IMG/VR virus record: IMGVR_UViG_3300020125_000226
Span: 1 to 24,663 of that record
DNA: 24,663 bases
Origin: a virus
Strand: one strand, 5' to 3'
A program made the translations under genes and the position numbers. The stretch's first letter is position 1. Each line of letters opens with the position of its first letter. Shown one piece after another: positions 13,840 through 20,161 of this stretch. The notes beneath the pieces are model-generated. The model made no database searches, was not told the origin of the DNA, and worked only from the letters and a program-made list of their open reading frames with translations.

Positions 13840-14400
13840 CTAGATCACCTTGCCGGTCGCGCCCGAATTGCCGTAGACCGGGATGAAGTACCCCCGCGCA
13901 CTGGCGTCGATCCAGCGGGCTTTGACCATATTGCCGCTTCCGCGAGCCTTCGAAGCCGCGTGAATCGCGTTGTGCCGACCGTAGTCGTGACAGACGAGCT
14001 TGCCCTTGTAGAGACCCCAATTGTCGCGCTTCAAGTCGCTGTCGAGAACATTCGGTATCATCTTCGGCAACTTGAAATCCCACGGCACCTTCTTAGTGCG
14101 TTTCTGGATCAGCACGATGCCGTTTGGCGAGATCGAAACGCACGGCGCCAACCAACCGGCTGTCGATGTGCCAGCGTGCGCATGCTGCTTCCACAAATCC
14201 CATTCATGGATATTCTGGAACGAGCCCGCACTTTCTTCGAACTTGAGCACGAGCGACTTGTCCGTCGCGTGCTCGAACACGATTCGGCCGATCCCGAAGC
14301 CTAGTGGCTTGCCACAGAGCATGTCGAACGTATCTCGCGTCACAGAGTCGCGAAAATGGTCCTTCATGAACTCACCGAAGTAACTGAACTCACGTTCCAT
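13840..14400 (-). CDS. small kinase-like protein between TerL and portal
   Basis: 186 residues from ATG 14400, which overlaps the TerL stop as TGATG and has GGAGGG seven bases upstream; an ATG 12 codons earlier lies inside TerL. Several protein-kinase-like signatures occur in order. They are a glycine-rich GFGIGRIVFEH (34-44), a beta-3 lysine in SLVLKFE (K53), E66, a hinge-like GIVLIQKRT, a catalytic-loop-like CHDYGRHN (D139, N144, spacing of five as in HxDxxxxN), and WIDAS (D165) where DFG would be. The protein is much shorter than a full kinase domain. I recognise the general phage protein type but know no function. It may phosphorylate a head or host protein, or be a pseudokinase (inference). 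Confidence 0.45.
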   Translation of the reverse strand: MEREFSYFGEFMKDHFRDSVTRDTFDMLCGKPLGFGIGRIVFEHATDKSLVLKFEESAGSFQNIHEWDLWKQHAHAGTSTAGWLAPCVSISPNGIVLIQKRTKKVPWDFKLPKMIPNVLDSDLKRDNWGLYKGKLVCHDYGRHNAIHAASKARGSGNMVKARWIDASARGYFIPVYGNSGATGKVI

Positions 14401-15977
14401 CAAAAATCCCTCCGTGCCATTCCCATGAACTCCCAAGTCAGTCTATACCGCGTCGAGTCCGCCGGATGGTCCTCGTACGTCTTCGGAATGTCATCCGGGT
14501 CATCGAGAGCGCGCGGCATCGTCGGAACGAGTTCAAGCCAGTGCTTGTTGCGAACGCAGACAAAAATTCCGGGTTTTTCACGCGTGCCGTCGAAATTCGG
14601 GATCGAGCCCGCGACGCGCTCGCGCAAAAGCGTCCATCCGCGTTTTCTCGACCCGTGCGACTTATCGGCTTGATCCCAGAACACTTGCTTGTCCTGAAAG
14701 TCGTCAATTGGCGCGCGACCGGTTCCTTGGTTCGATTTTGACCAAAGTTCGGTGTCGGCGGGTCCGCCGAGCACGCGCGCCGAAATTCCGTTGTCGCGTT
14801 CGCGATCTTTGACGCCTTGCGCGATTTTCGCGGTGGACATACGCAATCCGGTGTCTTCTTGACCGTTTGTGCCGTACCACTCCATGAAGAGGAGCAAATC
14901 GCCGCGAATTTGTCCGATCCAGCGTCCATCGGGCAATCTGATCGGCTCGCCGTTGCTTTCGGCCCACCACAACACCGAAAACGGTTTTGCTTGGCCATGG
15001 TCATACGAACGACTGAATTTCCAACTCGCGGGAATCTGTTTTGACACCAAATTCGGAATGACGTGAACATTCGCGCGCCAGAGGTCGTCGATCATGCCGC
15101 CTTCGGTGACATCCCAGTTTCCGGTCGCCCACGCGTCGGCTTGTGCCTTCGAGAGCGCGGCGGAGCGCACGACTTGCGCGTAGTTCGGCATTTCGTGCAG
15201 TAGGACGAAATTTTCCTTGAGTGACGACTGAATTGCGACGCGCGGAGCTTCGCCGGGCTCGCGAATGATCTTGCCGAACATTCCGGGCAACTGAAAACGC
15301 TTTTTCACGACGTTGTGGCCTGGGCCGGACGGATTTGTGTTCACGCGGATGCGAACAGGCACGCCGGGGCCAGTTGGACGGCAACACGAGAACATGAGCT
15401 TGTACGCTTTGAGATCACCCCACTGCGTAAGCTCTTCCCAACCAATCCACGGATATTGATGGCCGTGGTATTCCTTGTACTCGGTTTCGTCGAGCATGTG
15501 ACGGAAAAGAAGCTGCTCGCCGCTCGGCCAGCACGCCGCGTAGTCCGCTTTCGAAAGTTTGAAGTGAAATCCGGGAAAAATCGGTTTGAAAAGCGTCTCG
15601 GTCTTGCGAACCATCTCGTCGAGGTCGCCGAGTTGCTGCCGGAAGAGAATTCCACGCCAATTCGAGCCGAAGCCCTTGCCGACATCCTTCGCGAAATCCA
15701 TCAAGAGCATTTCGGACTTGCCGGTGCCGCGCGGACCCGCGTACATCGTCTCGAAGACCGGCGAAGTGAGAAATTGGTACTGCGAACCCGGCAACGGCAT
15801 CCAATCGGGCCATTGCTTGATCGTTTGACCGTCGAGTTCGGTGATGAATGGTCTCCAGATGCCGCGAGGGCTCTGTTCTTCGAGCACCAACCACCAAACT
15901 GCGATCCCTTCACCCCATCGGCCGACTAGCCGACGATCAAGGACTTCCCAGTCTTCGTATTGGCGCTCTTCGCGCAT
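14400..15977 (-). CDS. terL: terminase large subunit
   Basis: 525 residues. Walker A GPRGTGKS lies at 81-88, a Walker B-like YPWIGWEE at 175-182 with the catalytic Glu pair, and the coupling motif NTNPSG at 213-218. The nuclease part has SYDHG (D326), LLLFMEWYG (E366) and LGGPADTELW (D408), the acidic residues expected of an RNase H-like nuclease. Length and order fit a headful or cos-type motor. It pumps DNA through the portal and cuts concatemers. ATG 15977 follows the previous TGA directly and has AAAGG eight bases upstream. The start of the downstream gene overlaps its stop. Confidence 0.93.
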   Translation of the reverse strand: MREERQYEDWEVLDRRLVGRWGEGIAVWWLVLEEQSPRGIWRPFITELDGQTIKQWPDWMPLPGSQYQFLTSPVFETMYAGPRGTGKSEMLLMDFAKDVGKGFGSNWRGILFRQQLGDLDEMVRKTETLFKPIFPGFHFKLSKADYAACWPSGEQLLFRHMLDETEYKEYHGHQYPWIGWEELTQWGDLKAYKLMFSCCRPTGPGVPVRIRVNTNPSGPGHNVVKKRFQLPGMFGKIIREPGEAPRVAIQSSLKENFVLLHEMPNYAQVVRSAALSKAQADAWATGNWDVTEGGMIDDLWRANVHVIPNLVSKQIPASWKFSRSYDHGQAKPFSVLWWAESNGEPIRLPDGRWIGQIRGDLLLFMEWYGTNGQEDTGLRMSTAKIAQGVKDRERDNGISARVLGGPADTELWSKSNQGTGRAPIDDFQDKQVFWDQADKSHGSRKRGWTLLRERVAGSIPNFDGTREKPGIFVCVRNKHWLELVPTMPRALDDPDDIPKTYEDHPADSTRYRLTWEFMGMARRDF

Positions 15978-16280
15978 TCATCGGACCTTTGCAGGCGTGA
16001 GAGACGAGCCCGCGCGCAAATTTTTTCCGTATGCGGACGAATTTGCGGTATTTTGGGCCATCGCCGCACGCGCGATCTGCATATTCACGAATTGCAGCGT
16101 GAGGAAGAAGCCGAACGCCACAACTCCGTACCGGCGGATGCCGACGTTGCCCTGCCGCACGAGTCCGAAGAGGTTCATGTACCACGGGCGGTTCGCGTAC
16201 GTCGCGAGACCCCATCCGGCCGACAGCGTAGCGACGTTTCCAGCGGCTTGCCCTTCGAGGGCGATCCCGATCTGTATCAT
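15978..16280 (-). CDS. unknown small protein with one possible TM segment
   Basis: 100 residues. GGAG lies eight bases before ATG 16280, and ATGA overlap links it to the upstream gene. Its stop abuts the TerL start. It begins MIQIGIALEGQAAGNVATLS and contains GVVAFGFFLTLQFVNMQIA (about 53-71), long enough to cross the membrane, followed by a short Ala/Asn/Ser-rich, basic tail. The N-terminal half has aromatic residues (WGLATYANRPWYMNLFG). No family recognised. Tight coupling to TerL suggests co-expression with packaging genes but gives no function. Confidence 0.75.
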   Translation of the reverse strand: MIQIGIALEGQAAGNVATLSAGWGLATYANRPWYMNLFGLVRQGNVGIRRYGVVAFGFFLTLQFVNMQIARAAMAQNTANSSAYGKNLRAGSSLTPAKVR

Positions 16281-16684
16281 TTCTTGCGCTCCATCTCGCG
16301 AATGACTTCCTTGAATTTGCGGGAGCCGTCTCGCGCGCAGACTTCCGCATCGAAATTATCGTTGTGCAGGACGTGCAGACGCTCGGCCATCGCGCCAAAG
16401 GCGACGCCAATCTCGAAGTCGATCTCGTCCAGGCTCTTGCCGGTAAACTCGACGGGCGCCTCAAGCAGATTGTTCGGCTTCATGTGCGAGTAGAGAGCCA
16501 AGCGCGCCCAGTACGATCCGTTCTGGCGCTTGAATATCTGGATGTCGAGACGCGGGTCTTTCTTGTGCTGCGCCGCGAACGCGGAGTTCGCCGTTACCGG
16601 CCGCTCCTTCGCGGGAGCGTGGTCGGCTTTGACATGCAACGGGTCGTTCTTGTTGTGATCTGGAATCTTCGAGATGTGAGCCAC
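16277..16684 (-). CDS. unknown protein
   Basis: 135 residues from GTG 16684, chosen because AAGGG lies nine bases upstream. A TTG at 16690, overlapping the previous stop as TTGA, is the alternative; there is no early ATG. The first 45 residues are His/Lys/Pro-rich. The rest has RLDIQIFKRQNGSYWARLAL, EFTGKSLDEIDFEIGVAFG and a basic helical end KFKEVIREMERKK. It looks like a soluble alpha/beta protein. No motif recognised. It is part of the overlapping gene chain that leads into TerL. Confidence 0.7.
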   Translation of the reverse strand: MAHISKIPDHNKNDPLHVKADHAPAKERPVTANSAFAAQHKKDPRLDIQIFKRQNGSYWARLALYSHMKPNNLLEAPVEFTGKSLDEIDFEIGVAFGAMAERLHVLHNDNFDAEVCARDGSRKFKEVIREMERKK

Positions 16685-16686
16685 GA

Positions 16687-16944
16687 TCAAAAGCCCTTGT
16701 GGCGCTCAGGCAGAGCCAGATGCGCGTAGTTGCTCTTGTCGCCGTGGTTCGTGCGGCCTTCGACCTTGTATCCGCAATTGTGGATGTAGGTCATGAACGT
16801 GGCCATGTCGATTTCGCCACGCCAACGACGGTCGCGGGTGAAGATCAGTTTCGCTTGAAGCCAAACGCTGTCCTCGCTGTCGCCCGTGATCGGGCCGGGG
16901 TTCGTCTGAATCCACTTCGCGATTTCTTTCGAGAGACTGCTCAT
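16687..16944 (-). CDS. unknown small protein
   Basis: 85 residues from ATG 16944, with GGAGGAAG upstream and an ATGA overlap with the previous gene. It starts MSSLSKEIAKWIQTNPGPIT, then DSVWLQAKLIFTRDRRWRGE and IDMATFMTYIHNCGYKVEGR. Helices with Trp and Arg and a closing His/Gly/Lys-rich segment could suit a small DNA- or protein-binding domain, but I see no known family. Confidence 0.75.
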   Translation of the reverse strand: MSSLSKEIAKWIQTNPGPITGDSEDSVWLQAKLIFTRDRRWRGEIDMATFMTYIHNCGYKVEGRTNHGDKSNYAHLALPERHKGF

Positions 16945-17090
16945 TGATCTTCCTCCGTCTGGTGCTGCACGATCCACTCCGCGTTTTTAGACGCGTAGGC
17001 GATCCACAGATGACCAGCGAAAAACATTCCGACGATAACGCCGACGAAGAACCCGATGACGACGTGACTGATCTTGATGTTCTTCGTCAT
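16941..17090 (-). CDS. small single-pass membrane protein, 49 residues
   Basis: Starts MTKNIKISHVVIGFFVGVIV at ATG 17090, with GAGG eight bases upstream. One transmembrane segment spans about residues 9-31, followed by a hydrophilic tail with NAEWIVQHQTEEDQ. The basic N-terminus predicts an N-in orientation. The stop overlaps the next ATG (ATGA). It could be a small accessory membrane protein; a holin or spanin role is possible but there is no specific motif. Confidence 0.7.
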   Translation of the reverse strand: MTKNIKISHVVIGFFVGVIVGMFFAGHLWIAYASKNAEWIVQHQTEEDQ

Positions 17091-17107
17091 CGGGTTTGCC
17101 TCGGCCT

Positions 17108-17179
17108 GGACCGGTATGGGGACCGGTCCTTCGCGATGCTCGCTTCCCTTGTTACAAACGAGCGACGGTCGGGACCGGT
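17108..17179. repeat. three copies of GGACCGGT
   Basis: GGACCGGT at 17108-17115, 17120-17127 and 17172-17179, all in the 97-bp gap between two small genes. The ACCGGT core is palindromic, so the copies can pair with each other on either strand. It could be a binding site or an RNA structure; unresolved. Confidence 0.5.
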
Positions 17180-17187
17180 GTAACGAC

Positions 17188-17544
17188 TTACGACTTGACG
17201 GTCGGCGCCGGAGCGACGGCCGGAGCAACTGCCGGAATCGACGCGACTGCGCTCTTCAGCGAAGCGGCGGCGGAAACGGCGGTCGTTGCATTAGCGGCTG
17301 CTTGCGACGCGAGAGCGGTGTGCGTGGTGGCAGCAGCGGTGTGTGTTGCGGCAGCGACGTTCTGTGCCTTCGCGTGCGCTTCGAGGCGCGCGACAACGGC
17401 TTCGGCATCGGTGACGATCTTGCTCAAGCTGTCACGCGCGACATTGAACGCGTTGAGCAGAGCGGTGTGAAAAGCGGGGACGAAAAAGTAGAGACCGGCG
17501 ACGACAACGGCGACGACGATCAGAGCGGCGACGAAAAGGGACAT
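17188..17544 (-). CDS. membrane-anchored Ala-rich coiled-coil protein
   Basis: 118 residues from ATG 17544 with GGAG upstream. It starts MSLFVAALIVVAVVVAGLYF, a single N-terminal transmembrane anchor. Next comes a helical segment (FNVARDSLSKIVTDAEAVVA), then an Ala/Thr/Val-rich region with many heptad-like repeats, ending in a Pro/Ala/Val tail. The architecture of anchor plus periplasmic coiled coil resembles inner-membrane spanins or other phage membrane proteins, but there is no paired outer-membrane lipoprotein nearby. It has its own promoter-like site immediately upstream. Confidence 0.75.
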   Translation of the reverse strand: MSLFVAALIVVAVVVAGLYFFVPAFHTALLNAFNVARDSLSKIVTDAEAVVARLEAHAKAQNVAAATHTAAATTHTALASQAAANATTAVSAAASLKSAVASIPAVAPAVAPAPTVKS

Positions 17545-17582
17545 GGGGTGACTCTCCTGGCAGGGGGCTTTCGATCCCCTTG

Positions 17583-17610
17583 AAGATAGCATGTGGTTTC
17601 GATTTTCCAA
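17583..17610 (-). promoter_or_regulatory. promoter-like site, TTGGAA-N16-TATCTT with TG extension
   Basis: TTGGAA (17610-17605), 16 bases, then TATCTT (17588-17583), four of six and preceded by TG (TGCTATCTT). It lies between tRNA-Asn and the coiled-coil gene. The leader holds a small GGGG/CCCC hairpin at 17564-17580. Confidence 0.5.
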
Positions 17611-17622
17611 AGTCGGAGAAAA

Positions 17623-17698
17623 TGGCTGAAGCGGATGGGTTCGAACCACCGACCATCGGATTAACAATCCGGCGCTCTACCAACTGAGCTACGCTCCA
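17623..17698 (-). tRNA. tRNA-Asn (anticodon GTT)
   Basis: 76 bases including encoded CCA. Acceptor TGGAGCG pairs with CGCTTCA (one G-U), and D-stem GCTC/GAGC with loop AGTTGGTA. The anticodon arm reads CGGA-TTGTTAA-TCCG with GTT at 34-36. T-arm GGTGG-TTCGAAC-CCATC. All conserved loop bases are present. It would read AAC/AAU codons and probably supplements the host pool for late expression. Confidence 0.93.
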
Positions 17699-17702
17699 AA
17701 AA

Positions 17703-17783
17703 TGGTTGCGGAGGATGGACTCGAACCACCGACCTTCGGCGTATGAAACCGACGAGCTACGCTTCCCGCTGCTATACTCCGCA
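17703..17783 (-). tRNA. tRNA-Met (anticodon CAT) with enlarged D-loop
   Basis: 81 bases including CCA, four bases upstream of tRNA-Asn. Acceptor TGCGGAG/CTCCGCA, T-arm GGTGG-TTCGAGT-CCATC, anticodon stem TCGGT/GCCGA with loop TTCATAC. The segment TAGCTCGTCGG...CCGAAGGTC is close to bacterial initiator tRNA, but the first pair is T-A rather than mismatched and the anticodon stem lacks three G-C pairs. The D-loop is about 13 bases, four longer than E. coli tRNA-fMet. It could also carry a modified CAT (Ile-AUA), which sequence alone cannot settle. Confidence 0.88.
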
Positions 17784-17872
17784 ATAGTGGCGGTTCCCCG
17801 CTTTGAGCCATTTCGGGCGCTGGCGTCAGCGGAGGAGGGTCGGGGTAACGCCTACAGGGAACCACCGCCGTC

Positions 17873-17901
17873 ATCATGGGGGAGACGGCTTTGGTCGTCA
17901 A
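17873..17901 (-). promoter_or_regulatory. promoter-like site for the tRNA genes, TTGACG-N17-CATGAT
   Basis: TTGACG (17901-17896), 17 bases, then CATGAT (17878-17873), four of six. It faces the two tRNA genes and overlaps the -35 of the divergent plus-strand promoter. The 90-bp leader to the tRNAs holds no gene. Confidence 0.45.
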
Positions 17902-17918
17902 CCCGACCGTGTTAGACT
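17891..17918 (+). promoter_or_regulatory. candidate leaderless promoter for the plus-strand gene
   Basis: TTGGTC (17891-17896), 16 bases, then TAGACT (17913-17918). Exactly six bases separate the -10 from ATG 17925, the same geometry as before TerS. No Shine-Dalgarno is visible. Confidence 0.4.
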
Positions 17919-17924
17919 TTGGAC

Positions 17925-18212
17925 ATGAAACGGCACAACCTCGTCGCCACGCTAGAATGCGTGATGAATTTTCAGAAAGCGTATCGCAACAGCGGTACGT
18001 TCGAAGGGTCTATGCCAATCGAAAAGAGCGATAAGTGGCCGGAAGTCGGCGACAGCATCGCGATCAAAACCATCGGCCACAACATCGTGCTCGTCGCGTT
18101 CCTTCGCACGCTGGAGCCGGGAGAGAAATCTCCGAATGGGGTCACGTCACGGCTGAACTTCACAGCCGGTGTGCCGGTCAAGCCTTTCGGCCACGCTCTA
18201 TCAAAAGTCTAG
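17925..18212 (+). CDS. unknown protein, only complete plus-strand gene
   Basis: 95 residues from ATG 17925; a TTG two codons earlier is less likely. It starts MKRHNLVATLECVMNFQKAY and contains GDSIAIKTIGHNIVLVAFL and SRLNFTAGVPVKPFG. The core looks like a small beta-rich domain. Codon choice (third-position G/C) matches the minus-strand genes, and no minus gene covers most of this interval, so it is likely real. Its 3' end overlaps the convergent gene at 18178 by 35 bases. It probably escapes the leftward block in timing; early expression or regulation is a guess. Confidence 0.65.
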   Translation: MKRHNLVATLECVMNFQKAYRNSGTFEGSMPIEKSDKWPEVGDSIAIKTIGHNIVLVAFLRTLEPGEKSPNGVTSRLNFTAGVPVKPFGHALSKV

Positions 18213-18588
18213 CCTCGCCGAACGTGCTCGTGCTCCCATACAACGGGCCGGACAAGCGACGCGCGATGGCGTCGAGATAATCGCGGCGCATCTGACGGCT
18301 CTTCTGACGCTTGATGAAATCGTGATACTCGACGATGTGTGCTTCGAGTTCTTCGTTGAAGCGCCACGCTGGATTCGCAATGTAGTAGTCCCACCACTTC
18401 ACCGGGCCGATCACCGCCTGCTGACGCTCGTGGACTTCCTCGTGCGCGATCAGTTGTGGCGGGATGTAGCCGCCGCTCGGATTGTAGATCGTGCCATCGT
18501 AGCAGAACAGAACGCCGGGATCAGCCGCATTCGGGAAGACTGCTTTGATCGCGTTAAAGTTCGGCGGATTGCTGTCCACGATTAGCAT
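18178..18588 (-). CDS. HExxH metalloprotease-like protein
   Basis: 136 residues from ATG 18588 with GGGAG eight bases upstream. The motif IAHEEVHERQQ at 47-57 gives HEEVH (His49, Glu50, His53), the zinc site of zincins. EELEAHIVEYHDF about 25-35 residues later offers a Glu (79, 80 or 82) as third ligand. The context VHERQQ...WWDYYIANPAWRFNEELEAH resembles small HExxH proteins found in phages. Preceded by a segment with YNPSGGYIPPQL. There is no signal peptide. Target unknown; possibilities include a head-maturation or cell-wall-associated activity. Downstream lies the convergent plus gene. Confidence 0.6.
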   Translation of the reverse strand: MLIVDSNPPNFNAIKAVFPNAADPGVLFCYDGTIYNPSGGYIPPQLIAHEEVHERQQAVIGPVKWWDYYIANPAWRFNEELEAHIVEYHDFIKRQKSRQMRRDYLDAIARRLSGPLYGSTSTFGEARLLIERGRKA

Positions 18589-18766
18589 CGTGTCTCTCCC
18601 GCTTGCGCAGATTGTCGGCGACAAGCTGCATGTGCTTCAGTTCGTTTGCGATGGTGCCGAGCGCGATCTCGTCCACCTTCAGGAGATGGAGCGCGAGAAT
18701 ATCGCGCGCCTCGCGGACGAGCGATTCGGCTTTCACAAGTTTTTCGTGCGCCTTAGCGATGGTCAT
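18554..18766 (-). CDS. small helical protein, unknown
   Basis: 70 residues from ATG 18766 with GGGGA upstream. It starts MTIAKAHEKLVKAESLVREA and continues as an almost uninterrupted charged helix (RDILALHLLKVDEIALGTIA, NELKHMQLVADNL). It looks like a coiled-coil oligomer. It overlaps both neighbours (14 and 35 bases), compact even for a phage. No family recognised. Confidence 0.7.
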   Translation of the reverse strand: MTIAKAHEKLVKAESLVREARDILALHLLKVDEIALGTIANELKHMQLVADNLRKRERHDANRGQQSAEL

Positions 18767-19040
18767 CGTCTTCCCCTGTGTAGTATCCGAAGACGCGGCG
18801 CACCGCCTGTTCAATCGGCAAATCGTCTGCGCGATAGAAGTACAGCGCGCCGTCCGGCAACTCGATGCGTTCGAGATGATACAATCCGGTTCGCGTAGTA
18901 ACGCGCTCCTCGGCGGCGTTCATATCCGCGAGCGAGTACGCCGGGCGACGCGGCTCTTCGAGGCGAACGATGTTCGTGTGGAATCCGACGATCTCGGATT
19001 CGTACCCGTCACGCACTCCGCCGATGCATTTGATCTTCAT
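18753..19040 (-). CDS. small phage protein, unknown
   Basis: 95 residues. Starts MKIKCIGGVRDGYESEIVGF and ends with ADDLPIEQAVRRVFGYYTG. Small phage proteins of the form MxIxCxGGxxDG...YxLxxxxxxxxxYxxxD..PIExVRRLFxxY are common in tailed phages and have no known role. It is translated by TGATG coupling with the upstream gene. A beta-rich fold is likely. Its end overlaps the next start by 14 bases. Confidence 0.8.
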   Translation of the reverse strand: MKIKCIGGVRDGYESEIVGFHTNIVRLEEPRRPAYSLADMNAAEERVTTRTGLYHLERIELPDGALYFYRADDLPIEQAVRRVFGYYTGEDDDHR

Positions 19041-19348
19041 CAGAAGAACGGCCCCATTCCGTATCCGTAGCTAATCGGTTCGTCGTCATCGGACTTCCAC
19101 TCGACGGTGAAGAACCCATAAATCTTTTCGATGCAGGCGAGCCCGTCATCGTCGAGGATGTAGCCGCCGTAGTCGTTGCGCTGCCAGCGCACCGCGTAGC
19201 AGCCAAGGATGTCTACCTCAATCGCGTCGCGGAAGACAACACCGCTGCGCTTGATGACCACGGCATCCCAACCGGGCGTAACCCCCGCGCGCATGAACAG
19301 CGGCGGGGGCTTGCTCTTGTCGAGAGGCTTTGGTTCTTCGTCGGCCAT
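19040..19348 (-). CDS. unknown acidic protein
   Basis: 102 residues from ATG 19348, overlapping the upstream stop as TGATG. It starts MADEEPKPLDKSKPPPLFMR, then VTPGWDAVVIKRSGVVFRDA, EVDILGCYAVRWQRND and a closing Gly/Tyr/Phe-rich GYGMGPFF. It is net acidic and probably soluble. No motif recognised. The gene is one of a coupled chain running from 20730 to 18178. Confidence 0.7.
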   Translation of the reverse strand: MADEEPKPLDKSKPPPLFMRAGVTPGWDAVVIKRSGVVFRDAIEVDILGCYAVRWQRNDYGGYILDDDGLACIEKIYGFFTVEWKSDDDEPISYGYGMGPFF

Positions 19349-19929
19349 CAAGCTTTGACGGACTCGTCCCCCGGATCGCGACCACCGGCCGGAACGAACT
19401 CGCTGTCGCGAAGATGCGGCGGCTGCTCGGCCACGACATCGAAGCCGTGATCTCCGGCACCACAGTGATCGTCGTACAGCGGAGCGCGCTCGCGCTCGTC
19501 GCTGAATGTGCCCTGGCCGTCAGTCTTGCCATATCCGAGCGGTGTCGATGCTGCGGCTGGCGCGTTCTTACCGTCGGGCTGCGCGGCTTCCACCACGCCG
19601 GTCGGCATCGGAACTTCATTGACGCCGCCAACTTCTGCGGCTCCGAGCGTGAGACCGTTCGCGATGTGCGCGGTCGCGATCTTCGCGTCTTCCTCGCCGT
19701 AATGCTCGCGGATGGAATCGGCGAGATCGAGCGCCTGCTCTTTCGAGATGACGACAGTCGCAACGAACCCCGGCACATAATGCGCGCCGTTCTCCGTGTG
19801 CTCGACAATGGCCGCGTCGCGCACGATGATACGAACACCGTCGTTCGCCGGATCACCGACGATCCCGGAGACGTTCACGTAAGGCGCGTGCTGTCCCGCT
19901 TCGCGCTGTGCGTAGATCACTTTCAGCAT
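19348..19929 (-). CDS. unknown two-part protein
   Basis: 193 residues from ATG 19929 with AGGAGAAG upstream; longer in-frame starts are unsupported and run into the upstream gene. It begins MLKVIYAQREAGQHAPYVNV. Residues 1-90 look like a beta-alpha domain ending in VVISKEQALDLADSIREHYG. The remaining 100 are Gly/Pro/Ala/Asp-rich and probably disordered. The first part may be a small binding domain; nothing specific is visible. It lies in the coupled chain of accessory genes. Confidence 0.7.
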   Translation of the reverse strand: MLKVIYAQREAGQHAPYVNVSGIVGDPANDGVRIIVRDAAIVEHTENGAHYVPGFVATVVISKEQALDLADSIREHYGEEDAKIATAHIANGLTLGAAEVGGVNEVPMPTGVVEAAQPDGKNAPAAASTPLGYGKTDGQGTFSDERERAPLYDDHCGAGDHGFDVVAEQPPHLRDSEFVPAGGRDPGDESVKA

Positions 19930-19930
19930 G

Positions 19931-20161
19931 TCACTTCTCCTGTTTCCAAATACGGCATCGCGGCTGCGATGCGATCCGCCCCTGCGGGCATTCGGTGCCT
20001 GCGTCACAATCGCAGGACACCAAGCTGTACTTCGGCGGCGCGAACTTCGGACGCGGCGTATTCCGGTTGATGATCCTCGCGTGGACGTACGCCGCAATGA
20101 AACCGAGCGGCGCCGCCGTCGCGATAATCAAAACACCGGCAACGAGAAGATCGAGTGTCAC
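19931..20161 (-). CDS. single-pass membrane protein with Cys-rich tail
   Basis: 76 residues from GTG 20161, which overlaps the upstream stop as GTGA. It starts MTLDLLVAGVLIIATAAPLG, a transmembrane segment to about residue 27. Next comes a basic stretch, then a tail with four Cys (SCDCDAGTECPQGR ... RCRIW). The Cys spacing could bind a metal or form disulphides, depending on topology. No family recognised. Confidence 0.7.
   Translation of the reverse strand: MTLDLLVAGVLIIATAAPLGFIAAYVHARIINRNTPRPKFAPPKYSLVSCDCDAGTECPQGRIASQPRCRIWKQEK

Noticed and set aside
17583-17783. Phage attachment site in the tRNA genes
   Set aside because: tRNA genes can serve as att sites, but no integrase or repeated tRNA 3' end is in the window; the tRNAs are complete and look like phage-borne genes.
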